NCBI GenBank assembly: GCA_024579835.1
Contig: CP102060.1
Coordinates: forward strand, 2,703,558-2,767,557
Reading direction: 5' to 3'
Source of the DNA: Clostridiaceae bacterium HFYG-1003
Lineage (GTDB): Bacteria; Bacillota; Clostridia; Clostridiales; Clostridiaceae
DNA: 64,000 bases
The notes beneath the pieces were generated by a model. That model was not told where the DNA came from. It was given only the letters and a program-made list of their open reading frames with translations, and searched no databases. Positions 16,537-25,689 of the stretch are shown here, piece after piece. Every line of letters starts with the position of its first letter. Positions within the stretch are counted from its first letter, which is position 1. Made by a program: the position numbers and the translations under genes.

Positions 16537-18228
16537 ATGGACTACAGAACACTGCTGGAGGCGTCAGCCGGGCGGGTCAGGGCTGACCTGGTCCTTAAGA
16601 ACGCGTATTTGCTGGATGTATTCAATGCCCAGTTTTTTCAGGCCGACCTGGCGATTGCCCATGGGCGGATCGCCGGCATCGGTGACTACGAAGGCGTCAC
16701 GGAGCTGGACTGCTCCGGCCGCTGGATTGTCCCGGCCTTTCTGGACGGCCATATGCACATCGAATCGGCCATGGTGACCCCGGGTCAGTATGCCCGGGGG
16801 GTGCTGCCCCACGGCGTCACCACGGTAATGGCGGATCCGCACGAAATTGCCAATGTCCTGGGGGAAGCCGGCGTGCGCTGGCTGATGGACGCCTCCCGGG
16901 GCCTGCCGCTGGATTTCCGGTTCATGATTCCGTCCTGCGTGCCGGCCGCGCCCATTGACCATGCCGGCAGCGAACTGACCGCGGAGCAGATGAGCCGCCT
17001 GAAAACCCATGAAGCGGCGCACGGTCTGGGGGAAATGATGGACTTTCCGGCGCTGCTCCAAGGATCCGAAGCCATCGCTCAGAAGCTGGCGGCCTTTTCC
17101 GACCGGCCCCGCGACGGCCACGCTCCGGGCATTACGGGGAAAGCCCTGAATGCCTATGTGGGCAGCGGCATCCAGACCGAGCATGAATGCTCCACCCGGG
17201 AGGAAATGGAAGAGCGGATCCGGCTGGGGATGTACATTCAAATCCGTGAAGGCACGGCCGCCAAGAACGCTCTGGCGCTGCTGCCGGCGGTCAATGACCA
17301 TAACTGGCGCCGCTGCTTCTTCTGCACCGATGACATCGAACCCTTTGATATCCTGCGCGACGGCACCATCGACCACCTGATCCGACTGGCCATCCGCCAC
17401 GGAATTGACCCGGCCCGGGCATATGCCATGGCCAGCTTCAACTCAGCCCAGGCATACCGCCTGGAGGATCGCGGTGCGCTGGCGCCGGGCCGGCGGGCTG
17501 ATTTCCTGATCCTCGATGATCTGGCCGATGTCTCCATCGAAGCGGTTTATGCCGGGGGCCGACTGGTCTGCCGCCAGGGGCAGATCACGGACTTCGATCT
17601 TCCGCTGCTGGACCGGCCCGACCCTTCCGTCCGGTTTCAGCCGCTGACGGAAGAGTCGCTGCACCTGACCGGCACAACCTACCGCGCCCTGGTGATGTCG
17701 CCGGGCAGCCTGGTCACCGGACTGAAACAGGGCCGGATCGAATCGGAGAACTTCCCCTACGGCCAGGCCATGGCCAAGCTGGTCAGCCTGGAACGCCACC
17801 GGGCATTGCCCCTGGCCGGGGTCTGTGCCCTGGACGGTTTTGGCATTCAGAAAGGCGCCATCGCCTCCACCATTGCCCATGATGCCCATAATCTGATCTG
17901 CGCCGGAGCCAGCGATGCCGATATCCTCCGGGCCATCGAGCGGGTTGGGGAAATCAGCGGCGGCATCGTCCTGGTTGAGAACGGCCAGGTCCTGGCGGAG
18001 CTGGAGCTGCCCATTGCGGGACTGCTCACGGAAGCCCCCATCGAGGAAGTGGCCGGCCGCCTGGAAGAGATGGATCGCATCGCCCATCAGGTCCTGGGCA
18101 TTCCCGAAGCGATGAACCCCTTCCTCTCCCTGGCCTTCATGGCCCTGCCCGTCATTCCCGAAGTCAAGCTCACAGTGGAAGGACTCTTCTCTGTCACAGA
18201 ACAGCGCCTGCTGCCCGCTGTCGAGTAG
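16537..18228 (+). CDS. ade: adenine deaminase
   Basis: This 563-residue amidohydrolase deaminates adenine to hypoxanthine. LDGHMHIESAMVTP near residue 70 carries the first metal-binding His pair. GVTTVMADPHEIANVLG, the central CTDDIEP and the C-terminal EVKLTVEGLFSV region are characteristic of bacterial Ade. GGAGG lies before the ATG, and the length is normal. It has its own promoter region and terminator, so it is separate from the upstream operon. It completes a set in which adenine and guanine are both converted to substrates of the nearby hydroxylases. Confidence 0.93.
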   Translation: MDYRTLLEASAGRVRADLVLKNAYLLDVFNAQFFQADLAIAHGRIAGIGDYEGVTELDCSGRWIVPAFLDGHMHIESAMVTPGQYARGVLPHGVTTVMADPHEIANVLGEAGVRWLMDASRGLPLDFRFMIPSCVPAAPIDHAGSELTAEQMSRLKTHEAAHGLGEMMDFPALLQGSEAIAQKLAAFSDRPRDGHAPGITGKALNAYVGSGIQTEHECSTREEMEERIRLGMYIQIREGTAAKNALALLPAVNDHNWRRCFFCTDDIEPFDILRDGTIDHLIRLAIRHGIDPARAYAMASFNSAQAYRLEDRGALAPGRRADFLILDDLADVSIEAVYAGGRLVCRQGQITDFDLPLLDRPDPSVRFQPLTEESLHLTGTTYRALVMSPGSLVTGLKQGRIESENFPYGQAMAKLVSLERHRALPLAGVCALDGFGIQKGAIASTIAHDAHNLICAGASDADILRAIERVGEISGGIVLVENGQVLAELELPIAGLLTEAPIEEVAGRLEEMDRIAHQVLGIPEAMNPFLSLAFMALPVIPEVKLTVEGLFSVTEQRLLPAVE

Positions 18229-18243
18229 AAACACCGATTGCTT

Positions 18244-18284
18244 CCCCCTGAATCCCCTGCCGGCAGGGATTCAGGGGGTTCTTT
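18244..18284 (+). terminator. terminator after ade
   Basis: CCCCCTGAATCCC pairs with GGGATTCAGGGGG around a short loop (18244-18278), followed by TTCTTT. Confidence 0.85.
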
Positions 18285-18562
18285 GCGCACTTTTCTGCGA
18301 AGGATACCGTTCTTTCTCCGCCGGGTTTCACTTCAAGGCGGCCTGCCCCGACTCGGGATGGGGACCTCCCGATCCAATTTGCCTGGTCCCGGGATCGGAT
18401 GCCGCCCGTTCGGAAATCCTTCCTTAACTTCTGTTACTTCCGATTCATAAATCGGGGATTCCTTGAAGGTTTCTCGAACGGCTTATGAACAATGCAAAAA
18501 TAATCCATTCCACTTTTTTCGAGTTTGTATGATGGAGATAACAACGTTTACGGAGGGAAAGT
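18285..18562. other. catalase upstream region
   Basis: No gene is seen. A small palindrome CCGATT-CATA-AATCGG lies at 18440-18455 and could be an operator. TTGAAG near 18463 and AT-rich stretches downstream may belong to the catalase promoter, but the elements are not clear enough to place. Confidence 0.3.
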
Positions 18563-20695
18563 ATGGCCAGAAAAGCAAGTTCAAAAAAAGCAGAGGCAAA
18601 GAGTTCAACACCAAAAAAGTCACCGGAAGCAAAGAAGCCGGCTGAGCGGACGGATCCGACGGAAACTGATTCCAAAACCAATGAAAAGCTGGCCCAGCTG
18701 GACCAGGTGAGAGTAGAATCGGAAGGCACCGAAATGACGACCAATCAGGGCGTGAAGGTCTCGGAGGATGAATTCTCCCTGACGGCCGGAGACCGGGGTC
18801 CGACCTTGATGGAGGACTTCCATTTCCGTGAGAAGATCACCCATTTCGACCATGAGCGGATTCCCGAGCGCATCGTGCATGCCCGGGGCACCGGAGCTCA
18901 TGGTGTCTTCACGGTCTATGAATCGATGAAGGAATTTACCCGGGCCCATTTCCTGTCGGAGGCCGGTCTGGAAACGCCGGTGTTTGCCCGGTTCTCCACG
19001 GTGGCAGGGTCCCGCGGCTCGGCAGACAATGTGCGGGATGTGCGCGGCTTTGCGGTGAAGTTCTATACTCAGGAAGGGAATTACGACCTGGTGGGCAACA
19101 ATATGCCGGTCTTCTTTATTCAGGATGCGATCAAGTTCCCGGACCTGATTCACGCGGTCAAGCCGGAACCTCATCATGAGATGCCCCAGGCATCCTCGGC
19201 TCACGATACGTTCTGGGATTTCATCGCCAACAATCGGGAAAGCGCTCATCAGATGATGTGGTCCATGTCGGATCGGGCGATTCCGCGCTCCCTGCGAATG
19301 ATGGAGGGCTTTGGCATCCATACCTTCCGCTGGATCAATGAGCGGGGAGAGGCGCATTTTGTCAAATACCACTGGAAACCGCTGCTGGGCGTCCATTCCA
19401 AGGTCTGGGACGAAGCCCAGAAAACCAACGGCAAGGATCCGGATTTCCACCGGCGCGACCTCACCGATGCCATCAACCAGGGCGCCTTCCCGGAATGGGA
19501 ACTCGGGGTTCAGCTCCTGCCCGAACAGGACGAGTTCTCCCTGGACTTCGACATTCTGGATCCGACCAAGCTGTGGCCGGAGGAGGACGTTCCGGTCCGG
19601 ATCATCGGCCGGATGACCTTAAACCGGAATGTGGACAATTTCTTTGCCGAAACCGAGCAGTCCGCCTTCCACCCGGGACACCTGGTGCCAGGCATTGACT
19701 TTACCAACGACCCGCTGCTGCAAGGGCGGCTGTTCTCCTACACCGACACGCAGCTGATCCGGCTGGGCGGTCCGAATTTCCATCAGATTCCGATCAATCG
19801 TCCGGTTGTCCCCATTCGAAACAATCAGCGGGACGGCTACCACCAGATGGAGATCCATCGGGGTCAGACCAGCTATCACCGCAATTCGCTCAATGCCAAT
19901 GCTCCTGTCCCGGTTCCCGGGGATCAGGGCGGATTTGTCCACTACCAGGAAAAGGTGGAGGGGCGCAAGGTGCGCAGCCGCAGCGAGAGCTTTAAGGATT
20001 TCTATTCCCAGGCCGTGATGTTCTATCGGTCCCTGTCAAAGGTGGAGCAGGAGCACCTGCGGGATGCCTTCATCTTTGAGCTTCAGATGGTGGAATCGCC
20101 GGATGTACGGCAGCAGATCACCGAAATGCTGTGTGAGATTGACCTCCCGCTGGCAAAAGCCGTGGCTGAAAAAATCGGAACTAAGACCGTGAAAACCAAG
20201 GGCACCTCCTACGAAAAAGTATCCCCGGCCCTCAGTCAGGAACATACGGTTAAAAAGACGGATACCCTGAAAGTTGCCATCTGGATCACCGATGGCTTCG
20301 ATTCGGCGCAGCTGAAGGACCTGGAAAGCACCCTGAAACAAGCCAAAGCGGTTCCGGAAATTGTCTCCGCCAGAATCGGCACCATCCAGGGAAGCGATGG
20401 GACCGCACAAGCGAAGAAAAGCCACCTGACCGCGGCAGCTGTCCTGTATGACGCCGGAATCTTCCTGGGCGGAAAACCCGTCAAGGATCCGAGCTTCCTC
20501 CCCCATTTCGAAGATTTCGTCAAGGATACCTTCCAGCACTTCAAGCCCCTTGCCGTCCACTCCGCCATCGCGGACTGGATTCCGCAGGAAGTCTCCCTGG
20601 AAGAACCCGGCGTTCTGACCGGCGACCCCCTCGACTCAGCCGCGTTCATCGAGCTGCTGGCAAATCACCGGTTCTGGGATCGCAAGGTTAAGTAA
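18563..20695 (+). CDS. katE: large-subunit monofunctional catalase (HPII/KatE type)
   Basis: This 710-residue heme catalase decomposes hydrogen peroxide. An N-terminal Lys/Ala-rich tail of about 50 residues precedes the core. The distal His is His106 ([10 protein letters not shown]), the distal Asn is Asn180 in VGNNMPVFF, and the proximal heme ligand is Tyr393 in RLFSYTDTQ. After residue 570 comes the extra flavodoxin/DJ-1-like domain that defines the large-subunit clade, which matches the length. GGAGG stands before the ATG. It is followed by terminators and then by superoxide dismutase, so the two genes form an oxygen-defence locus with separate promoters. Confidence 0.93.
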   Translation: MARKASSKKAEAKSSTPKKSPEAKKPAERTDPTETDSKTNEKLAQLDQVRVESEGTEMTTNQGVKVSEDEFSLTAGDRGPTLMEDFHFREKITHFDHERIPERIVHARGTGAHGVFTVYESMKEFTRAHFLSEAGLETPVFARFSTVAGSRGSADNVRDVRGFAVKFYTQEGNYDLVGNNMPVFFIQDAIKFPDLIHAVKPEPHHEMPQASSAHDTFWDFIANNRESAHQMMWSMSDRAIPRSLRMMEGFGIHTFRWINERGEAHFVKYHWKPLLGVHSKVWDEAQKTNGKDPDFHRRDLTDAINQGAFPEWELGVQLLPEQDEFSLDFDILDPTKLWPEEDVPVRIIGRMTLNRNVDNFFAETEQSAFHPGHLVPGIDFTNDPLLQGRLFSYTDTQLIRLGGPNFHQIPINRPVVPIRNNQRDGYHQMEIHRGQTSYHRNSLNANAPVPVPGDQGGFVHYQEKVEGRKVRSRSESFKDFYSQAVMFYRSLSKVEQEHLRDAFIFELQMVESPDVRQQITEMLCEIDLPLAKAVAEKIGTKTVKTKGTSYEKVSPALSQEHTVKKTDTLKVAIWITDGFDSAQLKDLESTLKQAKAVPEIVSARIGTIQGSDGTAQAKKSHLTAAAVLYDAGIFLGGKPVKDPSFLPHFEDFVKDTFQHFKPLAVHSAIADWIPQEVSLEEPGVLTGDPLDSAAFIELLANHRFWDRKVK

Positions 20696-20753
20696 CCTGA
20701 TTTCACCTCAAAGAGAAACGATCACAGAATGACCGAATTACGGAATAGCACCG

Positions 20754-20800
20754 AATCCCCATGATACCCGAATCATGGGGATACCCGAATCATGGGGATT
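20754..20800 (+). terminator. terminator-like hairpin with duplicated arm
   Basis: ATCCCCATGAT pairs with ATCATGGGGAT (20772-20782). The 17-base segment containing the second arm is then repeated directly at 20783-20799, so either copy can form the stem. CTGTTTCT follows. Confidence 0.6.
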
Positions 20801-20831
20801 CCTGTTTCTAGGAAATACCCGATCCTGCTCG

Positions 20832-20862
20832 AACAGGCTGCCTCAGGCAGCCTGTTCTCTTT
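20832..20862 (+). terminator. second terminator after katE
   Basis: AACAGGCTGCC and GGCAGCCTGTT form an 11-base perfect stem with a three-base loop, followed by CTCTTT. Confidence 0.75.
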
Positions 20863-20956
20863 CCGATGGAGCAGTGCGGACAACTAGGGGTCGATGAATC
20901 GCAATCGGGCGTGCGGCCGGCCATCCGGAACCTTCACGGTTTATTCACAGGCAGTT

Positions 20957-20986
20957 AATTGATAATCCTTATCAATTGGCTATAAT
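20957..20986 (+). promoter_or_regulatory. sodA promoter overlapped by a Fur-box-like palindrome
   Basis: TTGATA (20959-20964) and TATAAT (20981-20986), spaced by 16 bases, form a good sigma-A promoter. A 9-base inverted repeat AATTGATAA-TCC-TTATCAATT (20957-20977) covers the -35 and most of the spacer. Its core TGATAATCCTTATCA differs at one position from the classic 7-1-7 Fur-family box, so iron- or peroxide-linked repression is likely. Confidence 0.65.
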
Positions 20987-21076
20987 GAAGCTAATGAATG
21001 AAACAGTCCATCGGACTTCGGGTCGTCGGATCCGGGGACTGGCGATGGATCAAACCACTAAAGGAGAGAATGACAC

Positions 21077-21709
21077 ATGATCAAATTACCTGAATTAGAA
21101 TATGCTTATGACGCACTGGAACCCCACATTGACGCCAAAACTATGGAAATCCACCACACCAAGCACCATCAGGCTTACATCGATAAGCTGGTGGCAGCAC
21201 TGGACAAGTGGAACTCCGGCAAGGCCGCCGATGAATATGACGACGAAGCGGTGAAGGAACTGATCCGGAACCTGGATCAGCTGGATGCACCGGATGATAT
21301 TAAGACTCAGATTCGCAACAACGGCGGCGGCCATGTCAACCACGCCTTCTTCTGGAAAGTGATCGGACCCAATCAGGGCGGTGAGCCGTCCGGCGATCTG
21401 GCCGAAGCCATCCGGCAGAAGTTTGGTTCCTTCGATTCCTTCAAGGAAGAGTTCGGCAATGCCGCGGCAGGCCGATTCGGTTCCGGCTGGGCCTGGCTGG
21501 TACGAAATGACGGCGGCGAGCTGGAGATCCTCTCCACCCCCAATCAGGACAGTCCCCTGTCTTTGGGCAAACATCCGCTGCTGGGCCTGGATGTCTGGGA
21601 ACACGCTTACTACCTGAACTACCAGAACAGACGTCCGGACTACATCAAGGCTTTCTGGAACGTTGTAAACTGGAAGGAAGTCGAACGGCTTTACAGCGAC
21701 AGGCAGTAA
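21077..21709 (+). CDS. sodA: superoxide dismutase, Mn/Fe family
   Basis: This 210-residue cytoplasmic enzyme dismutates superoxide. The metal ligands are His26 (MEIHHTKHH), the His in [11 protein letters not shown], and the Asp and His in [10 protein letters not shown]. The TPNQDSPL segment carries the Gln typical of manganese-type members, so Mn is the likelier metal, although cambialistic activity cannot be excluded. GGAGAG precedes the ATG. The promoter is overlapped by a Fur-box-like palindrome. It is a neighbour of the large catalase, whose substrate, hydrogen peroxide, is the product of this enzyme. Confidence 0.93.
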   Translation: MIKLPELEYAYDALEPHIDAKTMEIHHTKHHQAYIDKLVAALDKWNSGKAADEYDDEAVKELIRNLDQLDAPDDIKTQIRNNGGGHVNHAFFWKVIGPNQGGEPSGDLAEAIRQKFGSFDSFKEEFGNAAAGRFGSGWAWLVRNDGGELEILSTPNQDSPLSLGKHPLLGLDVWEHAYYLNYQNRRPDYIKAFWNVVNWKEVERLYSDRQ

Positions 21710-22092
21710 CTGGCGGCGCAGTCCCGAACCAGAGGGCAGCCGGACCGGTTACCGAATAGATCCAGTGGCGAACAGCCACAGATTTTTAGTACAATTGATA
21801 AAAATCAGGAAGTTTACGTCCTTCCGTAACTGCTCACTTCACCACACTCCTCCTCAACACTGCTTACACCCCCCATTTTCAGGATTCCGGCAGGGCAGAC
21901 CCTGCAAGGGAACGCATGACCGCATGGTGCAGCTCATCAGGGAATGACAACATGGATTGGCCGCAGAGCCCGACAGCATGAAGAAACCGGTGGAGAGGCT
22001 GCTCGGATAAAAAACAGAAAGGCATCCGAAAGGATCCACTAATTCAACCTTTCCGTATCCCCTTCGAGTTCTCACCTCCTCTCCCCCATAAG
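21710..22092. other. intergenic region after sodA
   Basis: About 380 bases with no convincing gene. A 60-codon frame near 21765 lacks a ribosome site and any recognisable features. Confidence 0.3.
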
Positions 22093-22133
22093 AAAAGCAC
22101 TGTTTCCGTCTTTGGACGGAAGCAGTGCTTTTT
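22093..22133. terminator. bidirectional terminator between sodA and the symporter gene
   Basis: AAAAGCACTGTTTCCGTC and GACGGAAGCAGTGCTTTTT form a long stem with one mismatch and a four-base TTTG loop. T-runs flank the stem on both strands, and the neighbouring genes converge on it. Confidence 0.85.
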
Positions 22134-22188
22134 GTTGTGCTTCATTCGCTCTGGCTTTGCGGTCGAAGTGTCCGGTGGGGAATGAGCG

Positions 22189-23640
22189 CTAGTTCACCGG
22201 TGCGGGCTGAGGCTTGCGATGGCCGCCGTTGGCCGCCAGTGCCAGAACGATGTATACGGCGGATCCGGCCAGTCCGGCCAGGATCGGAGCTTCTACCCAG
22301 CCGACATTGAAGCGCAGGACCAGGAGGATCTGAGCCAGGAGTCCGGCACTCATGGAACCGAGACAGGCGCGCAGGTCGCCCTCGACAAGGCTGGACATGA
22401 TGGTGGGTCCGACCAGCATAGCGATGAGGCCGCCGGTTCCGATGTAGGCGATCTGATTGAGCATGCCGGCGGGGGCAACAAAGGTCAGGAACAATCCCCA
22501 GGCGGTGGTCAGCCCGACCATAATCCGGTTCATCCGGAGCGACACGTTCTCCTGGCGATTCGTCAGGGAAACAGTCATATCATAGGACAGCGCCGAAGCC
22601 AGGGTCTGCAGCACCGAGCTGATGGTCGACAGCATGGCAAAGAGGATAAACAGCGTGATCACCCCGCCAATGGCTGGGGGCAGATAGGTATTGAGAAAAA
22701 CCGGCATAGCGCTGTCGGGATCGGCCAGCACGTAGCCCTGCTGGCGCATGAACAGGCCGACCAGGGGGATCAGGCTGAGGATGACGCCCATGGGGGCCAT
22801 GTACAGAGCCATCCGGTGAATCTTGATGTCTTCCTTCAGGGAGAGAAATCGCACCGACATGTAGGGAAGCGTTGTGGTGAAGAGCAGCGCGTAGATGAAT
22901 ACCAGAAATACGCTGAGCTGGCTTTTGCCATAGGGTACGGAAGTTGTGGGATTGACCAGCTCCGGATCGATCCGGCTCAGGCCGGCCAGGAGATCCGTCG
23001 GACTGACATGGCTGAACATGACGGCAGCGACAATGACTGTGGCAATGAGCATGCCGATGCACATCAGGGTGTCCGTCAGGGCGACGGCCAGCAGGCCTCC
23101 CTGGATCGTGAACACGGTGATCAGGAGCATCAGGAGCATGGAGGCGGCTACTTCGGGGATTCCGAGCCATTGCGACGCCACCAGGCCGATGGCCCGGATC
23201 TGACCGATGAGATAGACCGAGAGGAACAGAAAGGTGGCAAAGCCGGCAATGAAATGGACCAGGCGCCGCTGACCGGGGGTCCCGCGATGGCTGTTGGCCA
23301 GGTACTCCGGGATCGTCAGACCGCCGCTGCGCTCGGCCCGCCGGCGCATGAATCCGGCAAACAGCATGGTGCCGAAGACAATGGCTGGGGCGAAGAGGAA
23401 ATTAGCCAGAATCTCGACAGTACCATAGCGGTAGGCCGTGCCGGGGGAGCCGATGAAGCCCCAGCCGCTGTAGCCCGTGGCAATGAGGGTGCCGGCGCCG
23501 ATGAAGGGGCCGATCTGGCGGCCGCCCAGAAGGAAGCCGGCGCCTTCGGCAGCCGCTCCCTTAATCTGGCGGCCGGACCAGGCACCCACTCCGATCAGAA
23601 CGATGGCCGTGACCACCAAAACGGTCCAGTTAAACCACAT
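22189..23640 (-). CDS. sodium:solute symporter (SSS family)
   Basis: This 483-residue integral membrane protein has about 13 hydrophobic helices. GAGTLIATGYSGWGFIGSPG in the N-terminal part and the helix containing LTIPEYLANSHRG are typical of SSS transporters related to PutP and PanF, which use the sodium gradient to import amino acids and other small solutes. The ATG at 23640 has GGAGG 5 bases upstream. The longer frame upstream is the overlapping small gene region. It overlaps a 40-codon gene by 11 bases and is third in a transcription unit behind an arginine-type T-box and an amidinotransferase. The substrate is therefore probably arginine, ornithine or a guanidino compound (inference). 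Confidence 0.85.
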   Translation of the reverse strand: MWFNWTVLVVTAIVLIGVGAWSGRQIKGAAAEGAGFLLGGRQIGPFIGAGTLIATGYSGWGFIGSPGTAYRYGTVEILANFLFAPAIVFGTMLFAGFMRRRAERSGGLTIPEYLANSHRGTPGQRRLVHFIAGFATFLFLSVYLIGQIRAIGLVASQWLGIPEVAASMLLMLLITVFTIQGGLLAVALTDTLMCIGMLIATVIVAAVMFSHVSPTDLLAGLSRIDPELVNPTTSVPYGKSQLSVFLVFIYALLFTTTLPYMSVRFLSLKEDIKIHRMALYMAPMGVILSLIPLVGLFMRQQGYVLADPDSAMPVFLNTYLPPAIGGVITLFILFAMLSTISSVLQTLASALSYDMTVSLTNRQENVSLRMNRIMVGLTTAWGLFLTFVAPAGMLNQIAYIGTGGLIAMLVGPTIMSSLVEGDLRACLGSMSAGLLAQILLVLRFNVGWVEAPILAGLAGSAVYIVLALAANGGHRKPQPAPVN

Positions 23641-23752
23641 GAGTTCCTCCGTGGTGTGCCATCCACTCACTGTAGATCGTGACCAGGGTCGGAATGACCA
23701 GAAGCAGTCCGCAGCCAATCAAAAATGAAATCATAGTCCATGAACCTGACAT
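23630..23752 (-). CDS. 40-residue membrane peptide, probable symporter accessory protein
   Basis: A 40-codon gene precedes and overlaps the symporter gene by 11 bases. AGGAGA lies 8 bases before its ATG. The peptide is one hydrophobic helix (about residues 6-28, MISFLIGCGLLLVIPTLVTI) followed by a short His-containing tail. Small one-helix proteins coded just before SSS symporters are known in many bacteria and are thought to assist them. Here the good ribosome site and tight overlap support a real gene. The function is inferred only from position. Confidence 0.65.
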   Translation of the reverse strand: MSGSWTMISFLIGCGLLLVIPTLVTIYSEWMAHHGGTHVV

Positions 23753-23831
23753 AATAAGAATCTCCTTTCTCCGTTGAGCTTTTCTTTTGTTCACATGATT
23801 CCGGCGCGGTCCGTTTGTCATCCGGCCGGGT

Positions 23832-24971
23832 TTATTTTTCCTGGAACGATACCAGGGTGGGATCCTCCACCTGATGGGGGAAGTAATCCTGACAGACGCC
23901 TTCGCGGTATACATCCGCCGTGGCGCAGTGCAATCCGCCGCCAAAGGCATAGGCATCGCGGAAGGGCAGCGGGATCACGTTCATGCCGAGCTTGTCCATC
24001 TGCTCCTGCTGAGCGGTTTCACTGGCTTCGACGATGACGGTCTTGTGATCCAGAACCAGGCAGTTCATTGACAGCCAGACGCTGGAGTAGCACAGTTCAG
24101 GTGGCTGGCTGTGGGCCGGCTGAGCAGCGTCCACAATCTCCCAGCCGTTGGCTTCGAAGATCTTCCGCTGTTCCTTGGGCAGTTTCCGAACGGGATTGTT
24201 CAGGATCAGACCCGGACGAAGCGGTACGAACGTGGCATCAATATGGATCGGGTACGGATCGCCGGGGAAGTTCACCGCATGAACTCTCATGTCCGGGTAC
24301 ATCCGGCGCAGCCACTCCATGCCCTTGCGGTTGGTGGTCAGGCCATGCTGGACAAACAGGTCCTTGCCCAGGCGGAGCACGTCGGCGGCGTCAAACAGGA
24401 TCTCATGCTCCTTGGTGACCATATGGAGCTTTGCGGTCCGCTCCAGCAGAATTTCCTCGGTGACTTCATCATCGAAGTAATGCATGTCGTAGGAAGCGTC
24501 CGACAGTTCCGGGCGGGGAGCGGCGATCCAGCGGAAGTTCGGATCCTTGTCGAAGTACTCTCTCTGAATCCGGGAATAGGCATAGAATTCAAAATACCGG
24601 GAACGGAAGGACATCGGGGCTGAGATGATGTCGCTGCCAATGGTCAGGAGCACATCCCGCGGGGGCATGCAGCCGAACATGCTGCCGATCATGAAATGCG
24701 GCGTCACCACCGCCTGATTCCACTGCAGGGCATCGGGCCGGTCCACTTTGACGCCGCGGCTCTCCAGCAGCTTGACCAGGCCTTCCAGCTGTTCGTTGGC
24801 TTTTTCCACGGTGGCCAGCGGTCTGGGTCCGGTCATGCCGCGCATCGGGCTGTCCAGCGGCACTTTGGCTTTGGAAGCGGGTTCCGACGGGGAAATGCAG
24901 CAGTTGTCCGCCCGCCCCACAATCACATGCTTCAAGGGATCAAAATCATTCCAGGAATTCACAATCTTCAT
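23832..24971 (-). CDS. amidinotransferase (glycine amidinotransferase-like, guanidine-modifying superfamily)
   Basis: This 379-residue enzyme is of the amidinotransferase branch of the arginine deiminase fold. These enzymes move an amidino group between arginine and an amine through a covalent Cys intermediate. The catalytic Cys349 is in GGGLHCATAD. FDAADVLRLGKDLF and HIDATFVPLRPG carry the conserved Asp and His positions. The second of two in-frame ATGs (24971) is preferred because AGGAG is 7 bases from it. The T-box leader reading an Arg codon lies directly upstream, with a small membrane peptide and a symporter downstream. The acceptor (glycine, lysine, inosamine or other) cannot be told, and the reaction may run toward arginine. 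Confidence 0.83.
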   Translation of the reverse strand: MKIVNSWNDFDPLKHVIVGRADNCCISPSEPASKAKVPLDSPMRGMTGPRPLATVEKANEQLEGLVKLLESRGVKVDRPDALQWNQAVVTPHFMIGSMFGCMPPRDVLLTIGSDIISAPMSFRSRYFEFYAYSRIQREYFDKDPNFRWIAAPRPELSDASYDMHYFDDEVTEEILLERTAKLHMVTKEHEILFDAADVLRLGKDLFVQHGLTTNRKGMEWLRRMYPDMRVHAVNFPGDPYPIHIDATFVPLRPGLILNNPVRKLPKEQRKIFEANGWEIVDAAQPAHSQPPELCYSSVWLSMNCLVLDHKTVIVEASETAQQEQMDKLGMNVIPLPFRDAYAFGGGLHCATADVYREGVCQDYFPHQVEDPTLVSFQEK

Positions 24972-25001
24972 TTTCATTCTCCTCTTTTGTTTGCTTCAAT
25001 T

Positions 25002-25285
25002 AAAAAAGCCGTTCCGAATCATCGATTCAGGAACGAGCAGCTCTCTCGTGGTACCATCCTAATTCACCGGATTCCAGAGGATTCCGGCCTCACTTATAAT
25101 TACATATTTATGCAATTATTCAATCGGTAACGGGACATCCCGTCGCCGCCTCATCAATTTCAGCGGCACGACTCGGAGGCTCTGTTCGCCAGGAAATTCC
25201 ATATCCCCTTCCACCCACGGGACTCGCTGTCTGAATCACCCCTGGCTACTCTTCTCGTCTCAGTCTGTATATTTATTCATTTATT
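25002..25285 (-). ncRNA. T-box riboswitch, apparent arginine (AGA) specifier
   Basis: The T-box core AGGATGGTACCACG is at 25060-25047 on the minus strand. Its UGGU bulge would pair with an ACCA tRNA end. A terminator CGTTCCTGAATC/GATTCGGAACG followed by six Ts (25035-25002) overlaps the alternative antiterminator. In stem I, AGTA (25250-25247) faces GAA (25187-25185), flanking the helix GCCAGG/CCTGGC. By analogy with known leaders, in which GAA, one base and then the codon follow, the specifier is AGA at 25183-25181, arginine. A promoter sits just upstream. The RNA would raise expression of the amidinotransferase operon when tRNA-Arg is uncharged. The T-box call is firm; the codon reading is moderately sure. 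Confidence 0.85.
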
Positions 25286-25291
25286 GTTAAT

Positions 25292-25321
25292 AATATACCC
25301 TATCGCTTTTTCTTCTGTCAA
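25292..25321 (-). promoter_or_regulatory. promoter of the T-box operon
   Basis: A perfect TTGACA (25321-25316) and TATATT (25297-25292), spaced by 18 bases on the minus strand, lie just upstream of the T-box leader. Confidence 0.7.
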
Positions 25322-25513
25322 CCCTCTTATCGCCGAATTATCAAAAATATCCTTGCAGATCAAGGGAAAACGACTTCACACCCCTTCTCCGATTCCCCGG
25401 ATTGCCACTTATGCAATATAACACCAGGTCATAACGAAATTCCGCTCATTTCCGGCAGTTTCCTCCACTGCTCCCGCTGCATATTCCGAGACTGATTGTT
25501 CGACGAGCGGACG

Positions 25514-25560
25514 AAAACCCCGGACGTTCTCCACTGAGACCGGTCCGGGGTTTGTTCTTC
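25514..25560 (-). terminator. terminator hairpin downstream of the M20 gene
   Basis: AAAACCCCGGAC (25514-25525) pairs with GTCCGGGGTTT (25543-25553). The hairpin reads as a terminator on the minus strand (ending GGGGTTTT), about 140 bases after the deacylase stop. Confidence 0.6.
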
Positions 25561-25574
25561 ATGTGATGTGGATC

Positions 25575-25688
25575 CTGTTCTGCTGATCCTGTTCTGCTGA
25601 TCAGTTATGCTGATCCAGTTATGCTGGTCCTTTTATGCTGGTCCTTTTATGCTGGTCCTTTTATGCTGGTCCTTTTATGCTGACCCTG
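25575..25688. repeat. degenerate 14-base tandem repeat
   Basis: About eight copies of a 14-base unit drift from GTTCTGCTGATCCT through GTTATGCTGATCCA to four near-identical copies of TTTATGCTGGTCCT. The array ends at the stop codon of the M20 gene. The gradual change along the array suggests stepwise slippage growth. Confidence 0.85.
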
Positions 25689-25689
25689 T

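Noticed and set aside
21765-21947. 60-codon frame after sodA
   Set aside because: No ribosome site, no recognisable features and an unlikely amino-acid composition.
22219-23682. 487-codon open frame opposite the sodium symporter
   Set aside because: Highly charged, His/Gly/Gln-rich translation typical of a reversed membrane-protein gene.
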